Positions 1 through 5,919 of a DNA stretch of 13,615 nucleotides are shown one piece after another. Every line of letters begins with the position of its first letter. The first letter of the stretch is position 1. Both the position numbers and the translations under genes were made by a program. The stretch covers positions 1-13,615 of the forward strand of contig DASXMR010000061.1 in assembly GCA_036495525.1 (NCBI GenBank), given 5' to 3'. Below the pieces are notes generated by a model. That model was not told where the DNA came from, ran no database searches, and worked only from the letters and a program-made list of their open reading frames with translations. Source of the stretch: DASXMR01 sp036495525 (lineage in GTDB: Bacteria; Actinomycetota; Actinomycetes; Streptosporangiales; Streptosporangiaceae).

Positions 1-7
1 GCGGCGG

Positions 8-355
8 CTATAGCAGCGGGAGGCGGCCGGTGACCTCGTCCAGCCGGGCGGCCTCGGCCGGGCCGATGGCGCAGCAGGTGGGGGTGCCGGACGGGACCTG
101 AGTCCGGCCCGCGTCGCTGATGATCTCGACCGGCAGGCCGACCGCGCTGGCTGCCGCGGCAGTCTGGCTGAGCGCGTCCGCGCTGTCCGAGCGGAGCACG
201 ACCATCGGCTGGCCCTGCGCCAGCCAGGCGTCGCAGTCGCTGCGGCCAAGCCCGGCGAGGGCAGCGGCGACCGCGGCGTGCGCCGCCTGCGCGGCTATCT
301 TGCCCCGGCCCATCGCCAGGTCGGTGCGCACCAGCAAGACGAGCTTGTGAGCCAT
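8..355 (-). CDS. pth2: Peptidyl-tRNA hydrolase, Pth2 family
   Basis: Pth2 enzymes cleave the ester bond of peptidyl-tRNA dropped by stalled ribosomes, recycling tRNA in the cytoplasm. The 115-residue product has the family's usual length and shows its blocks in order: a first strand KLVLLVRTDLAMGRGKIAAQ with the GKIAAQ-AHA helix start, then W-x5-QPMVVLR, then DAGRTQVPSGTPT followed by CAIGP and VTGRLPLL at the C-terminus. These are the conserved Pth2 positions (Lys/Gln/His early, Asp-Ala-Gly-Arg-Thr-Gln later). The start is uncertain. I chose the ATG at 355 because the family normally begins just before the first strand; a GTG at 364 would add three residues, and neither has a well-spaced Shine-Dalgarno site. 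It follows the S9 peptidase gene by 39 bp on the same strand, so co-transcription is likely. Actinomycetes usually also carry the unrelated Pth1 as the main enzyme; that is family knowledge, not seen here. Confidence 0.88.
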   Translation of the reverse strand: MAHKLVLLVRTDLAMGRGKIAAQAAHAAVAAALAGLGRSDCDAWLAQGQPMVVLRSDSADALSQTAAAASAVGLPVEIISDAGRTQVPSGTPTCCAIGPAEAARLDEVTGRLPLL

Positions 356-394
356 GCTCCGCACTGTAGAGGCCGGCGCCGCCGGGGCAGCGGC

Positions 395-2734
395 TCAGCC
401 AAGCCACCGCTGCAGCCAGCGGAACTGCTCGGCCAGCACGTGCAGCACGGACTCGCGGGCCAGGTAGCCGTGGCTCTCGTGCGGCAGCAGCACCAGCCGG
501 GCGGTGCCGCCGTTGCCCTGCAGCGCCTGGAACAGCCGCTGTGACTGGACCGGGAACGTGCCCGAGTTGCTGTCCTGCATGCCGTGGATCAGCAACAGCG
601 GCGAGCCGATCTGATCGGCGTAGCGGAACGGGGAAACGCGGTCGTACACCTGCGTCGCCTCCCAGAAGCTGCGCCGCTCGGTCTGGAAGCCGAACGGCGT
701 CAGGCTCCGGTTATAGGCGCCGCTGCGCGCGATGCCGGCCGCGAACAGGCCGGTGTGCGCCAGCAGGTTCGCGGTCATGAACGCGCCGTAGCTGTGCCCG
801 CCGACCGCGACCCTGGCTGGGTCGATGATGCCCATCTCGTCCAGCGCCCTGATGTGCGCCGCGGCGGCGGCGCTGATCTGCTCGACGAAGGTGTCGTTCA
901 TCGTGTCCGGGTCGCCGATGACCGGCATGGTGGCGCTGGCGAGCACGGCGTAGCCGCGCAGCACGAACCAGGCCGGCTCGGAGGCAGCCAGCCGGGTGAA
1001 CCGCGCGGTGCTGCCGCGCACCTGGCCGGCCGTGTCCGGGCCGCCGTAGTCCAGCGGGTAGGCCCAGATCACCAGCGGGAGCCGGCCGTCGCGCGCCGCG
1101 TCGTATCCGGGCGGCAAGTGCAGCATGCCGGACAGCGGGACACCGTCGCCGCGGTCGTGCACGATCAGCCGCTTGTCCATGCCGGTCAGCTGCGGGTGCG
1201 GGTCAGGCCACGAGGTCAGCGACCGGGACGGCGACGACGAATCCAGGGCGGCGAGGAGCAGGTTCGGCGGCTCGGTCCTGCTCTCGTGCCAGAGCACGAC
1301 GACGTCGTCCCGGCCGTCGGCGAAGCCGATCACCTGGTCGAACGCGTCAGCCGGGCTGCGGTAGAGCCGGGCCGACTCGCCGGTGGCCAGGTCTAGCCGG
1401 TCGAAGAACGGCCGGTCGCCGTCCGGCGACGAGCCATCACCGCGCAGGTAGATGGCCTGCCCGTGCTGCAGCACGGTGCGCCGGCCGTCGGGCCTGGTGG
1501 CCAGCAGCGGCGAGCCAGGGTCGGCGTAAGCGTCGTCGGCGGACAGGTCGAACAGCACCTTGTTAGCCGCCGGGTCGGACAGATCGCAAAGCCAGGTGGT
1601 CAGCCAGCGCCGGTCCCGGTCGTGCTCGGTCAGCATCAGCCGGTTCGGCTGGTCCATGTCCGCCCAGCCCAGGCACCGGTGCCGGACACCGAAAGCCACC
1701 TGCGGCTGCCCGCTGAACGGCGCGCTCAGCCAGCTGACCTGGTCCCGGTGCTCGGCCGGCACCGACGGGTCGCCGCCGTCGAGTGCCTCGGTCCAGACCA
1801 GCGTGGCCGGCAGGTTGTCCGCCCAGGTGACATGCCGCGGCCCGGTCGGCACGCCCTGCCGCGGCACTTCGTCGCTCACCGGCAGGTCGGCCGCCAGGTA
1901 CTCCAGTCCTCCCCCGGCTGACCAGACCTCGGCGCGGCGGGCGAAGTACGGGTAAGGCACGCGGAACGAGAACGGCCGCTGCAGCCGGTGCACCAGCAGA
2001 CGGCTGCCGTCGGGGGATTCTCCGATGGCCTGATAAAGGCCGGCAGGCCCGAGCTCAGCCGTGGCGCCGGTCACCGGGTCGACCCGCAGCGGCACGGTCG
2101 TCGCCAGCGACTCGAAGATGTCCTCGTCCGCCGGGGTGCGCAGCAGGTCCTGGAACGTCGCCATCTGCGAGCGCTTGCCCGCGACTTCCTCTACCTGCGG
2201 CTCGGCCGCTGCCTGCTGCGGCGCGGCCTGGCCAGCCGGCGCGCCAAGGGCTAGCAGCGCGCTGCCGTCGCGGCTCCAGCGGACGGTGTGGCCGGCCGAC
2301 ATCGGGTCGCCGCCCAGCACGTCACGGACGCGCAGGCCGGGAACCGGAGCCGCCGAGCCGGTAAGCGCGTCGGCGACCCACACGCCGATGCCGTCAGCGT
2401 CGTCCATGGTGAACGCCAGGGCGCTGCCATCCGGCGACCAGGCCGGCGCGCCAGGCATGCCGCCCTCCGGCAGCGGGATCTGCTGCTCGGTCCCGTCGGC
2501 GACGGTGATCACCGACAGTCCGGTGATCCGCCTGGTGCGCTGCCTGCCGGCGAGCACCGGGTCGACCCGGATCCCGGCGAGTGACAGGTAGGGGCGGGCC
2601 AGCAGCGCGACCGGCGGATGGGACTCGTAATGCACGACCGCGATCCGCTCACCGTCCGGCGCCAGCAGCGCCAGCGGCACAGCCGGCGCGTCGATGATCG
2701 AGACGATGTCGCTATCGGGGATCGCGTAGGGCAT
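395..2734 (-). CDS. S9 family serine peptidase (prolyl oligopeptidase type, glutamyl-endopeptidase-like)
   Basis: This is a 779-residue two-domain peptidase. The N-terminal two thirds look like a beta-propeller, with repeated WSPDG-type turns (PAWSPDG, VRWSRDG, GESPDG) that are typical of S9 enzymes and gate access to the active site. The C-terminal third is an alpha/beta hydrolase. The nucleophile is Ser648 in GGHSYGAFM, the acid is about Asp721 in LLIHGMQDSNSGTFP, and the base is about His755 in PHESHGY. The phrases DNxGTFPxQSxRLFxAL and LPHESHGYxARESVLHVL are characteristic of the subgroup around plant chloroplast glutamyl endopeptidase and its bacterial relatives, so cleavage after Glu is a reasonable guess but not proven. 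No signal peptide or membrane segment is visible, so it should be cytoplasmic, working on oligopeptides. The ATG start is supported by GGAGAGG eight bases upstream. It diverges from the amidohydrolase gene and is followed closely by pth2. Confidence 0.93.
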   Translation of the reverse strand: MPYAIPDSDIVSIIDAPAVPLALLAPDGERIAVVHYESHPPVALLARPYLSLAGIRVDPVLAGRQRTRRITGLSVITVADGTEQQIPLPEGGMPGAPAWSPDGSALAFTMDDADGIGVWVADALTGSAAPVPGLRVRDVLGGDPMSAGHTVRWSRDGSALLALGAPAGQAAPQQAAAEPQVEEVAGKRSQMATFQDLLRTPADEDIFESLATTVPLRVDPVTGATAELGPAGLYQAIGESPDGSRLLVHRLQRPFSFRVPYPYFARRAEVWSAGGGLEYLAADLPVSDEVPRQGVPTGPRHVTWADNLPATLVWTEALDGGDPSVPAEHRDQVSWLSAPFSGQPQVAFGVRHRCLGWADMDQPNRLMLTEHDRDRRWLTTWLCDLSDPAANKVLFDLSADDAYADPGSPLLATRPDGRRTVLQHGQAIYLRGDGSSPDGDRPFFDRLDLATGESARLYRSPADAFDQVIGFADGRDDVVVLWHESRTEPPNLLLAALDSSSPSRSLTSWPDPHPQLTGMDKRLIVHDRGDGVPLSGMLHLPPGYDAARDGRLPLVIWAYPLDYGGPDTAGQVRGSTARFTRLAASEPAWFVLRGYAVLASATMPVIGDPDTMNDTFVEQISAAAAAHIRALDEMGIIDPARVAVGGHSYGAFMTANLLAHTGLFAAGIARSGAYNRSLTPFGFQTERRSFWEATQVYDRVSPFRYADQIGSPLLLIHGMQDSNSGTFPVQSQRLFQALQGNGGTARLVLLPHESHGYLARESVLHVLAEQFRWLQRWLG

Positions 2735-2772
2735 GTGCTGGTCCTCTCCTCGTTCGCTGCTTCTCCGCCACC

Positions 2773-2796
2773 GGGCGGCGCGGCGGGCGGCGCGGC
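2773..2796. repeat. Perfect 12-bp tandem duplication in the divergent intergenic region
   Basis: The 12-mer GGGCGGCGCGGC occurs twice in tandem between the divergent S9 peptidase and amidohydrolase genes. It may be only replication slippage in very GC-rich DNA. No function is implied. Confidence 0.6.
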
Positions 2797-2874
2797 CGGC
2801 CCGGATCAGGCTTTCGCGCCCGGCGCACCGCGCGCAAGTGCGGCCTGCCCCGGGTGCCCGCGGCCGGCTCGCGT

Positions 2875-2880
2875 TATGGT
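2875..2880 (+). promoter_or_regulatory. Candidate -10 element for a leaderless amidohydrolase transcript
   Basis: TATGGT fits the actinobacterial -10 pattern TAnnnT and ends seven bases before the ATG at 2888, so transcription would start at or next to the start codon. There is no Shine-Dalgarno sequence before that ATG, as expected for a leaderless mRNA. No clear -35 element is visible. This is an inference from spacing. Confidence 0.4.
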
Positions 2881-2887
2881 CGCGCTC

Positions 2888-4039
2888 ATGCAGTCAGCGC
2901 AGGACGCGCCGGCGCGGCCAGAACCGGCCAGCGTGCCAGGCCTCATCGACAGCCATGCCCACCTGCTGCGGGCGTCCTCCGGAGTCGGCTTCCCGGCGAC
3001 GGCCGCCACGATCGGCGAGTTCCATCGCTCGCTGGCGGCCAGCGGCAGCACGCCGATGGACGTGCCTGACCCGCCGTCGCCGGTGCCGCCCAGGCAGACC
3101 GCTGGCCGGCTGCTGGCCGGGCTGCTGCGGGCCGCGGCTGCCGGGCTGACCGAGGTCACCGAGATGGGCATGCGGGAATGGTGGTACCTCGACGCGCTTG
3201 AAGGCTTGCAGGCGTCGGCCGCGCTGCCGCTGCGGGTGCGCATCTACCTGGCCAGCGGGCTGGCGGAGGAGGCCGGCGCCGGCCGCATCGCGGCGCGCCG
3301 GGCGGCGACCGGGCCCTGGGTCAGCCTGGACGGGATCAAGTTCTACGCCGACGGCTGGCTCGGCCCGCGAACGTGCGCGATGTGCCGCAACTTCGACGAC
3401 GAGCCGCAGGACGGGGTGCTGTTCGCCGGGCCGTCAGCGCTGGCGCGGCGGCTCGTGCCGTTTATCGCTGGCGGCTGGCGGATCGCCACGCACGCGATCG
3501 GCGACCGCGGCATCGCGACCGTGCTTGACGCCTACGAGCTGGCCTGGGACGGCGACCTCGGCGCGATGGCCGCTGCCGGGCCGCGGATCGAGCACGCCAG
3601 CGTGCAGTCGGCGGAGCTCGTCGCCAGGATGGCGGCTGCCGGGGTCGCTGCCTGCATCCAGCCGTCCTTCGCGGTGAGCGACGTGCCGCACGTGGCGGCG
3701 GCTCTCGGTGACGGTCGCCAGGCGACGGCCTACCCGTGGGCCACGTTGGCCGAGGCCGGCGTGCCGATGCTGGCGGGCACCGATTTCCCGATCGAGGTGC
3801 TTGACCCGCTGGTCGGCCTGGCCCGCCTGGTCAGCGGCCAGTCGGCGCGGGCGGGGTTCGGCAGCGCCGAGCCGGCGCCGCCGCACTCTCGGCTGCCAGC
3901 CGGCCTGGCCTTCGCGCTGCTTTCTGATCCGGCGGCCGGCCGCACGGTGCTGTCTGCTGACCCGCGCGAGGTGCAGCCGGCCCAGATCGACCAGATCGAT
4001 GTTCTCGGGACCGAGCCGCTGCCATTCCAGCCCGGCTGA
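2888..4039 (+). CDS. Compact metal-dependent amidohydrolase (Amidohydrolase_3/YtcJ-like)
   Basis: The 383-residue product keeps the full metal-binding set of the amidohydrolase superfamily: HxH at His23/His25 in GLIDSHAHL, a probable carboxylated lysine at Lys151 in DGIKFYADGWLGPRT, His202 in ATHAIGDRG, His236 in IEHASVQ and Asp299 in AGTDFPIE. The KFYADGWLGPRT and HAIGDRGI phrases are those of the YtcJ/N-substituted formamide deformylase branch, which hydrolyses C-N bonds in amides. It is odd in being short. YtcJ-type enzymes are usually 500 or more residues, with a beta-sandwich built from both termini around the barrel; here the HxH motif begins at residue 23 and the C-terminus lacks the usual GxLxxGxxADLVVLD strand. 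I chose ATG 2888 because of the -10 spacing; an in-frame ATG at 2876 is possible. Substrate unknown. A hairpin follows the stop directly. Confidence 0.85.
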   Translation: MQSAQDAPARPEPASVPGLIDSHAHLLRASSGVGFPATAATIGEFHRSLAASGSTPMDVPDPPSPVPPRQTAGRLLAGLLRAAAAGLTEVTEMGMREWWYLDALEGLQASAALPLRVRIYLASGLAEEAGAGRIAARRAATGPWVSLDGIKFYADGWLGPRTCAMCRNFDDEPQDGVLFAGPSALARRLVPFIAGGWRIATHAIGDRGIATVLDAYELAWDGDLGAMAAAGPRIEHASVQSAELVARMAAAGVAACIQPSFAVSDVPHVAAALGDGRQATAYPWATLAEAGVPMLAGTDFPIEVLDPLVGLARLVSGQSARAGFGSAEPAPPHSRLPAGLAFALLSDPAAGRTVLSADPREVQPAQIDQIDVLGTEPLPFQPG

Positions 4040-4040
4040 C

Positions 4041-4077
4041 GGCGGCAGCTGCGCGGCCCGGCAGGCCGGCTGCCGCC
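4041..4077 (+). terminator. Hairpin terminator after the amidohydrolase
   Basis: GGCGGCAGC (4041-4049) pairs perfectly with GCTGCCGCC (4069-4077). The enclosed 19 bases hold a second 5-bp stem, CGGCC with GGCCG. It begins one base after the TGA stop. No T-run follows, which is common for terminators in high-GC actinomycetes. Confidence 0.65.
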
Positions 4078-4079
4078 CG

Positions 4080-4091
4080 GCGGCATGCCGC
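4080..4091. promoter_or_regulatory. 12-bp perfect palindrome, possible operator
   Basis: GCGGCATGCCGC lies just upstream of the predicted -10 of the next gene (TAGCGT at 4109-4114). If transcription starts near 4121, the palindrome is centred near -35, where a bound protein would block RNA polymerase. The role is inferred from position only; short GC palindromes also arise by chance in such DNA. Confidence 0.3.
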
Positions 4092-4108
4092 GCGGTAGCA
4101 GCGCAAGG

Positions 4109-4114
4109 TAGCGT
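4109..4114 (+). promoter_or_regulatory. Candidate -10 element for the DUF6416-like gene
   Basis: TAGCGT matches TAnnnT and ends ten bases before the ATG at 4125, giving a predicted leader of only about four bases. No Shine-Dalgarno sequence precedes that ATG. A GGTAGC direct repeat (4095-4100 and 4107-4112) overlaps it. Support is spacing only. Confidence 0.35.
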
Positions 4115-4124
4115 GACCGGGTAA

Positions 4125-4937
4125 ATGACGGGCGAGTCGGTCATCGCGGGCACCCACGCGTCGCCGGCGATGTGCTCGCCAGATAGCGGGAAGGACTCCT
4201 CATTCGTGTGCATCGCCTGCGTGATGAGAGCTGGTGACCAGGGTCCCGGCTATCTCGACGATGGCGACGACGCCATGCCAGGCGCGATTCATGACTGGTC
4301 GGCCGCCGACGGCGCGCGGGCAGGCGTGGTGTACCGGCAGCTGCCGGCCTGGAGCCGGCAGCTGATCGACATGCTCGCCGCGCAGCCCGGCGCGCTCTTC
4401 CCGATCTCGGTGCTGCGCCAGACGCTGGTGGAGCCGGGCTCGATGTTCGGCATCGAGGAAATGTGCGAGTGGGCCGCCCCGGTCTGCACCGCCGTCGGCA
4501 GGCACCTGCCGGTGCTCATCCGGCTGTCAGCGTCAGGTGAGCCGGCCTGTTACATGGACCAGGTTGCGGCCGGGCTGTTCCGGCGCGCGGCCGATCCGCT
4601 GGCGGTGGTGGGCGGCAGTCGCGCGGCGCTGCCTCCGGCCCCGGCTGCTGCCCAAGCGGCCGGTCCCGGCGCGGCCGCTGGCACTGACCCGCTGGCTGAC
4701 TCCCGCCCGGCTGAGCCCGGCGCAGTGCCAGAGCCGGGCCCGCTGGCGCCCGGGCCTGGCGCGGTGATCCTGCCGGGCGAGGTCATCGATCCCGATCCGG
4801 TAACCGAAGCTGACGTGCGGATCGAGCCAGCACAGCCGGCCCGCCCTGAAGCAGGAGCGCCGTCAGCATGGCCAGGCGGGACTGGACAGGCCGTCCGGCC
4901 CGGCATGACGGCCGGACCGGACGGCGGGGTGGCCTAG
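4125..4937 (+). CDS. Hypothetical protein with a DUF6416-like domain and a Pro/Ala-rich tail
   Basis: The product is 270 residues long. Residues about 68-155 form the only folded-looking part: VYRQLPAWSRQLIDMLAAQPGA, then CEWAAPVCTAVGRHLPV, then GEPACYMDQVAAGLFRRA. This order (a helix ending in a 'PG' turn, a middle W-x-x-P-x-C-x-x-VGR-x-LP stretch, a terminal Y-M-x-x-x-x-A-x-LF) resembles the DUF6416 family of actinobacterial proteins, which looks like a winged-helix-type fold of unknown function. Residues 156-270 are a Pro/Ala/Gly-rich, probably disordered tail. The first 50 residues are Ser/Cys-rich and match nothing I know. The true start could be Met34 (4224) or Met51 (4275), but none of the candidates has a Shine-Dalgarno site, and the -10 placement favours 4125. 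There is no signal peptide or membrane segment. The stop overlaps the stop of the convergent lytic transglycosylase gene. Confidence 0.65.
   Translation: MTGESVIAGTHASPAMCSPDSGKDSSFVCIACVMRAGDQGPGYLDDGDDAMPGAIHDWSAADGARAGVVYRQLPAWSRQLIDMLAAQPGALFPISVLRQTLVEPGSMFGIEEMCEWAAPVCTAVGRHLPVLIRLSASGEPACYMDQVAAGLFRRAADPLAVVGGSRAALPPAPAAAQAAGPGAAAGTDPLADSRPAEPGAVPEPGPLAPGPGAVILPGEVIDPDPVTEADVRIEPAQPARPEAGAPSAWPGGTGQAVRPGMTAGPDGGVA
4890..4925. terminator. Bidirectional hairpin inside the 3' end of the DUF6416-like gene
   Basis: GCCGTCCGG (4890-4898) pairs with CCGGACGGC (4917-4925). After one mismatch, CCGGC (4900-4904) pairs with GCCGG (4911-4915) around a six-base loop. The result is a stem of 14 pairs with a single mismatch, ending 9 bp before the shared stop. 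It is symmetric enough to act on transcripts from either strand. Confidence 0.6.
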
Positions 4938-5524
4938 TACCAGCCGGTCCTCACTTCATGCAGCCAGGCGCGGCGCGGCGAGCGGTACCTGCCGCGGATG
5001 TAGCGCAGTCCCCAGCGGATCTGCGTCCAGGCGTTCGTCCGCCAGTGCCCTCCGGCGCTGGCCATCTTGCTGCCGGGCACCGCCTGCGGTATGCCGTAAG
5101 CGCCTGAGTACGGATTAGACGCGCGCGGGCTCCAGCTGCTCTCGCGCGTCCACAGCCGGTTCAGGGGCCTGAACTGCCACCGCTTGAAGCCGTGGCGGCG
5201 CAGCAGGATGCGGGCGATGGCGCGGGGGCCGCGGCGGGTGCGCTGGGAGCTGGTCAGCTGCGCCTGCACGGCTGATCTGTCAGCAGCCGCCGACGTGCGG
5301 CCGGACTGCGTGTCGAGCTTGATAGCGGTCCGGGCTCCGGCAGTGGCGGAGCTGGCGGCGGCTGGCGGCCGGCCGGCCGGGCCGGCGGCGCTGGCGATGG
5401 TGGCGCCGGTGGCGCCGATGGCGGCTGTCATGACGAGTGCCGCCGGGAACGAGAGTGCGCGGGCGGGCAGGTTTCTGGGCTTGCGAGTCCTGTAGCCGGA
5501 CAAGGCAGACCTTTGGTCGGGCAC
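4934..5524 (-). CDS. Secreted lytic-transglycosylase-like cell-wall hydrolase
   Basis: The product is about 196 residues. A basic N-terminus and hydrophobic stretch (about 24-47, ending ATIASAAG) form a Sec signal peptide. A Ser/Ala-rich linker and a basic segment (95-118) follow, then the catalytic region from 121. There, WTRESSW holds the likely catalytic Glu128, followed by ASNPYSGAYGIPQAVPGSKMASAG, TNAWTQIRWGLRYIRGRY and a C-terminal TGWY. These are hallmarks of the small actinobacterial lytic transglycosylase domain, which cuts peptidoglycan glycan strands outside the membrane. The two cysteines normally flanking this domain (CLDxLWxRES and SPCxAW) are both absent here (PLNRLW, SPRRAW), and the whole protein has none. 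The GTG at 5524 has no clear ribosome site. A TTG at 5503 has CAAAGG six bases upstream and may be the real start. A Crp-like site and a long leader lie upstream. Confidence 0.85.
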   Translation of the reverse strand: MPDQRSALSGYRTRKPRNLPARALSFPAALVMTAAIGATGATIASAAGPAGRPPAAASSATAGARTAIKLDTQSGRTSAAADRSAVQAQLTSSQRTRRGPRAIARILLRRHGFKRWQFRPLNRLWTRESSWSPRASNPYSGAYGIPQAVPGSKMASAGGHWRTNAWTQIRWGLRYIRGRYRSPRRAWLHEVRTGWY

Positions 5525-5787
5525 GATTGTGCTCGGCTGTCACCCGGGCGCGGCCTCGCGTCCTGCATGGCGCGGGCGGCGGCGTGGCGCGAGCTGTCGC
5601 GAGATCATGGCGACGTGGTTACCGGTGGTAACCATCGGGCACGCAGGGTGCTAACGAATCACCCACACTGCACGAAAGCACGCGACCATCAGGCCGAAAC
5701 CCAGGTTTTAGCCCATCGCTCCAGCCGGTCACCGATCCGGTAGCGCATTCAAACACATATCCGAAACGAAGTAGCTGACCTCATCTG
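5525..5787 (-). promoter_or_regulatory. Long 5' leader of the lytic transglycosylase gene
   Basis: If transcription starts near 5787, about 260 nt of mRNA precede the gene, with no credible ORF. The stretch can fold: a perfect 8-bp palindrome at 5616-5634, a 5-bp hairpin at 5588-5601, and GGGTG/CACCC pairing around 5649-5667. Genes for secreted cell-wall hydrolases in actinomycetes are often controlled by the c-di-AMP (ydaO) riboswitch, but the conserved ydaO sequence blocks are not recognisable here. The function is unknown. Confidence 0.35.
5616..5634. promoter_or_regulatory. 19-bp palindrome TGGTTACC-GGT-GGTAACCA
   Basis: Two perfectly complementary 8-base arms are separated by three bases, in the leader of the lytic transglycosylase gene and about 90 bp before its start. 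It could be a DNA operator (roadblock position) or an RNA hairpin. No regulator is recognisable from the sequence. Confidence 0.5.
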
Positions 5788-5793
5788 CGGCTG

Positions 5794-5799
5794 AGATTA
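5794..5799 (-). promoter_or_regulatory. Candidate -10 element for the lytic transglycosylase gene
   Basis: Read on the minus strand this is TAATCT, a good TAnnnT match, giving a predicted transcription start near 5787. The Crp-like site 5821-5834 is then centred about 40 bp upstream, overlapping where a -35 element would be. Confidence 0.45.
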
Positions 5800-5820
5800 G
5801 CCAGTGCGCGGCCGCGCATC

Positions 5821-5834
5821 GTGACATGCATCAC
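5821..5834 (-). promoter_or_regulatory. Crp/GlxR-type binding site
   Basis: GTGACATGCATCAC is an exact GTGA-N6-TCAC site. The flanks extend it to a match with the TGTGA-N6-TCACA consensus in nine of ten defined positions. Crp homologues in mycobacteria and GlxR in corynebacteria are known to control secreted peptidoglycan hydrolases such as rpf genes. Here the site sits at a class II activator position for the lytic transglycosylase promoter. It is also about 85 bp downstream of the formamidase stop, so it is unlikely to serve that gene. Confidence 0.6.
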
Positions 5835-5919
5835 ATATCACAGAACGTAGGTCGAATTTCACTGACCGTTGCGGCTGCTGCGGCCCGGAATACCGCTTAC
5901 GGACAGTCCGGCAGCGCGG

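Noticed and set aside
584..1396. 270-codon plus-strand open frame
   Set aside because: It is antisense to the catalytic part of the S9 peptidase and has no recognisable motif or ribosome site.
2618..2887. N-terminal extension of the amidohydrolase frame
   Set aside because: It overlaps the start of the S9 peptidase on the other strand, is low-complexity, and matches no amidohydrolase N-terminal domain. The -10 element supports the start at 2888.
5525..5787. c-di-AMP (ydaO) riboswitch
   Set aside because: The context is right, and fragments such as GGGTGATTC and GACAGC appear, but they are out of order and lack the conserved flanking bases. I cannot support the call without a covariance-model search.
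5900..5910. CGGACAGTCCG palindrome after fmdA as a terminator
   Set aside because: It has only five pairs and a single-base loop, which cannot fold as a hairpin terminator. No other terminator for fmdA was found.
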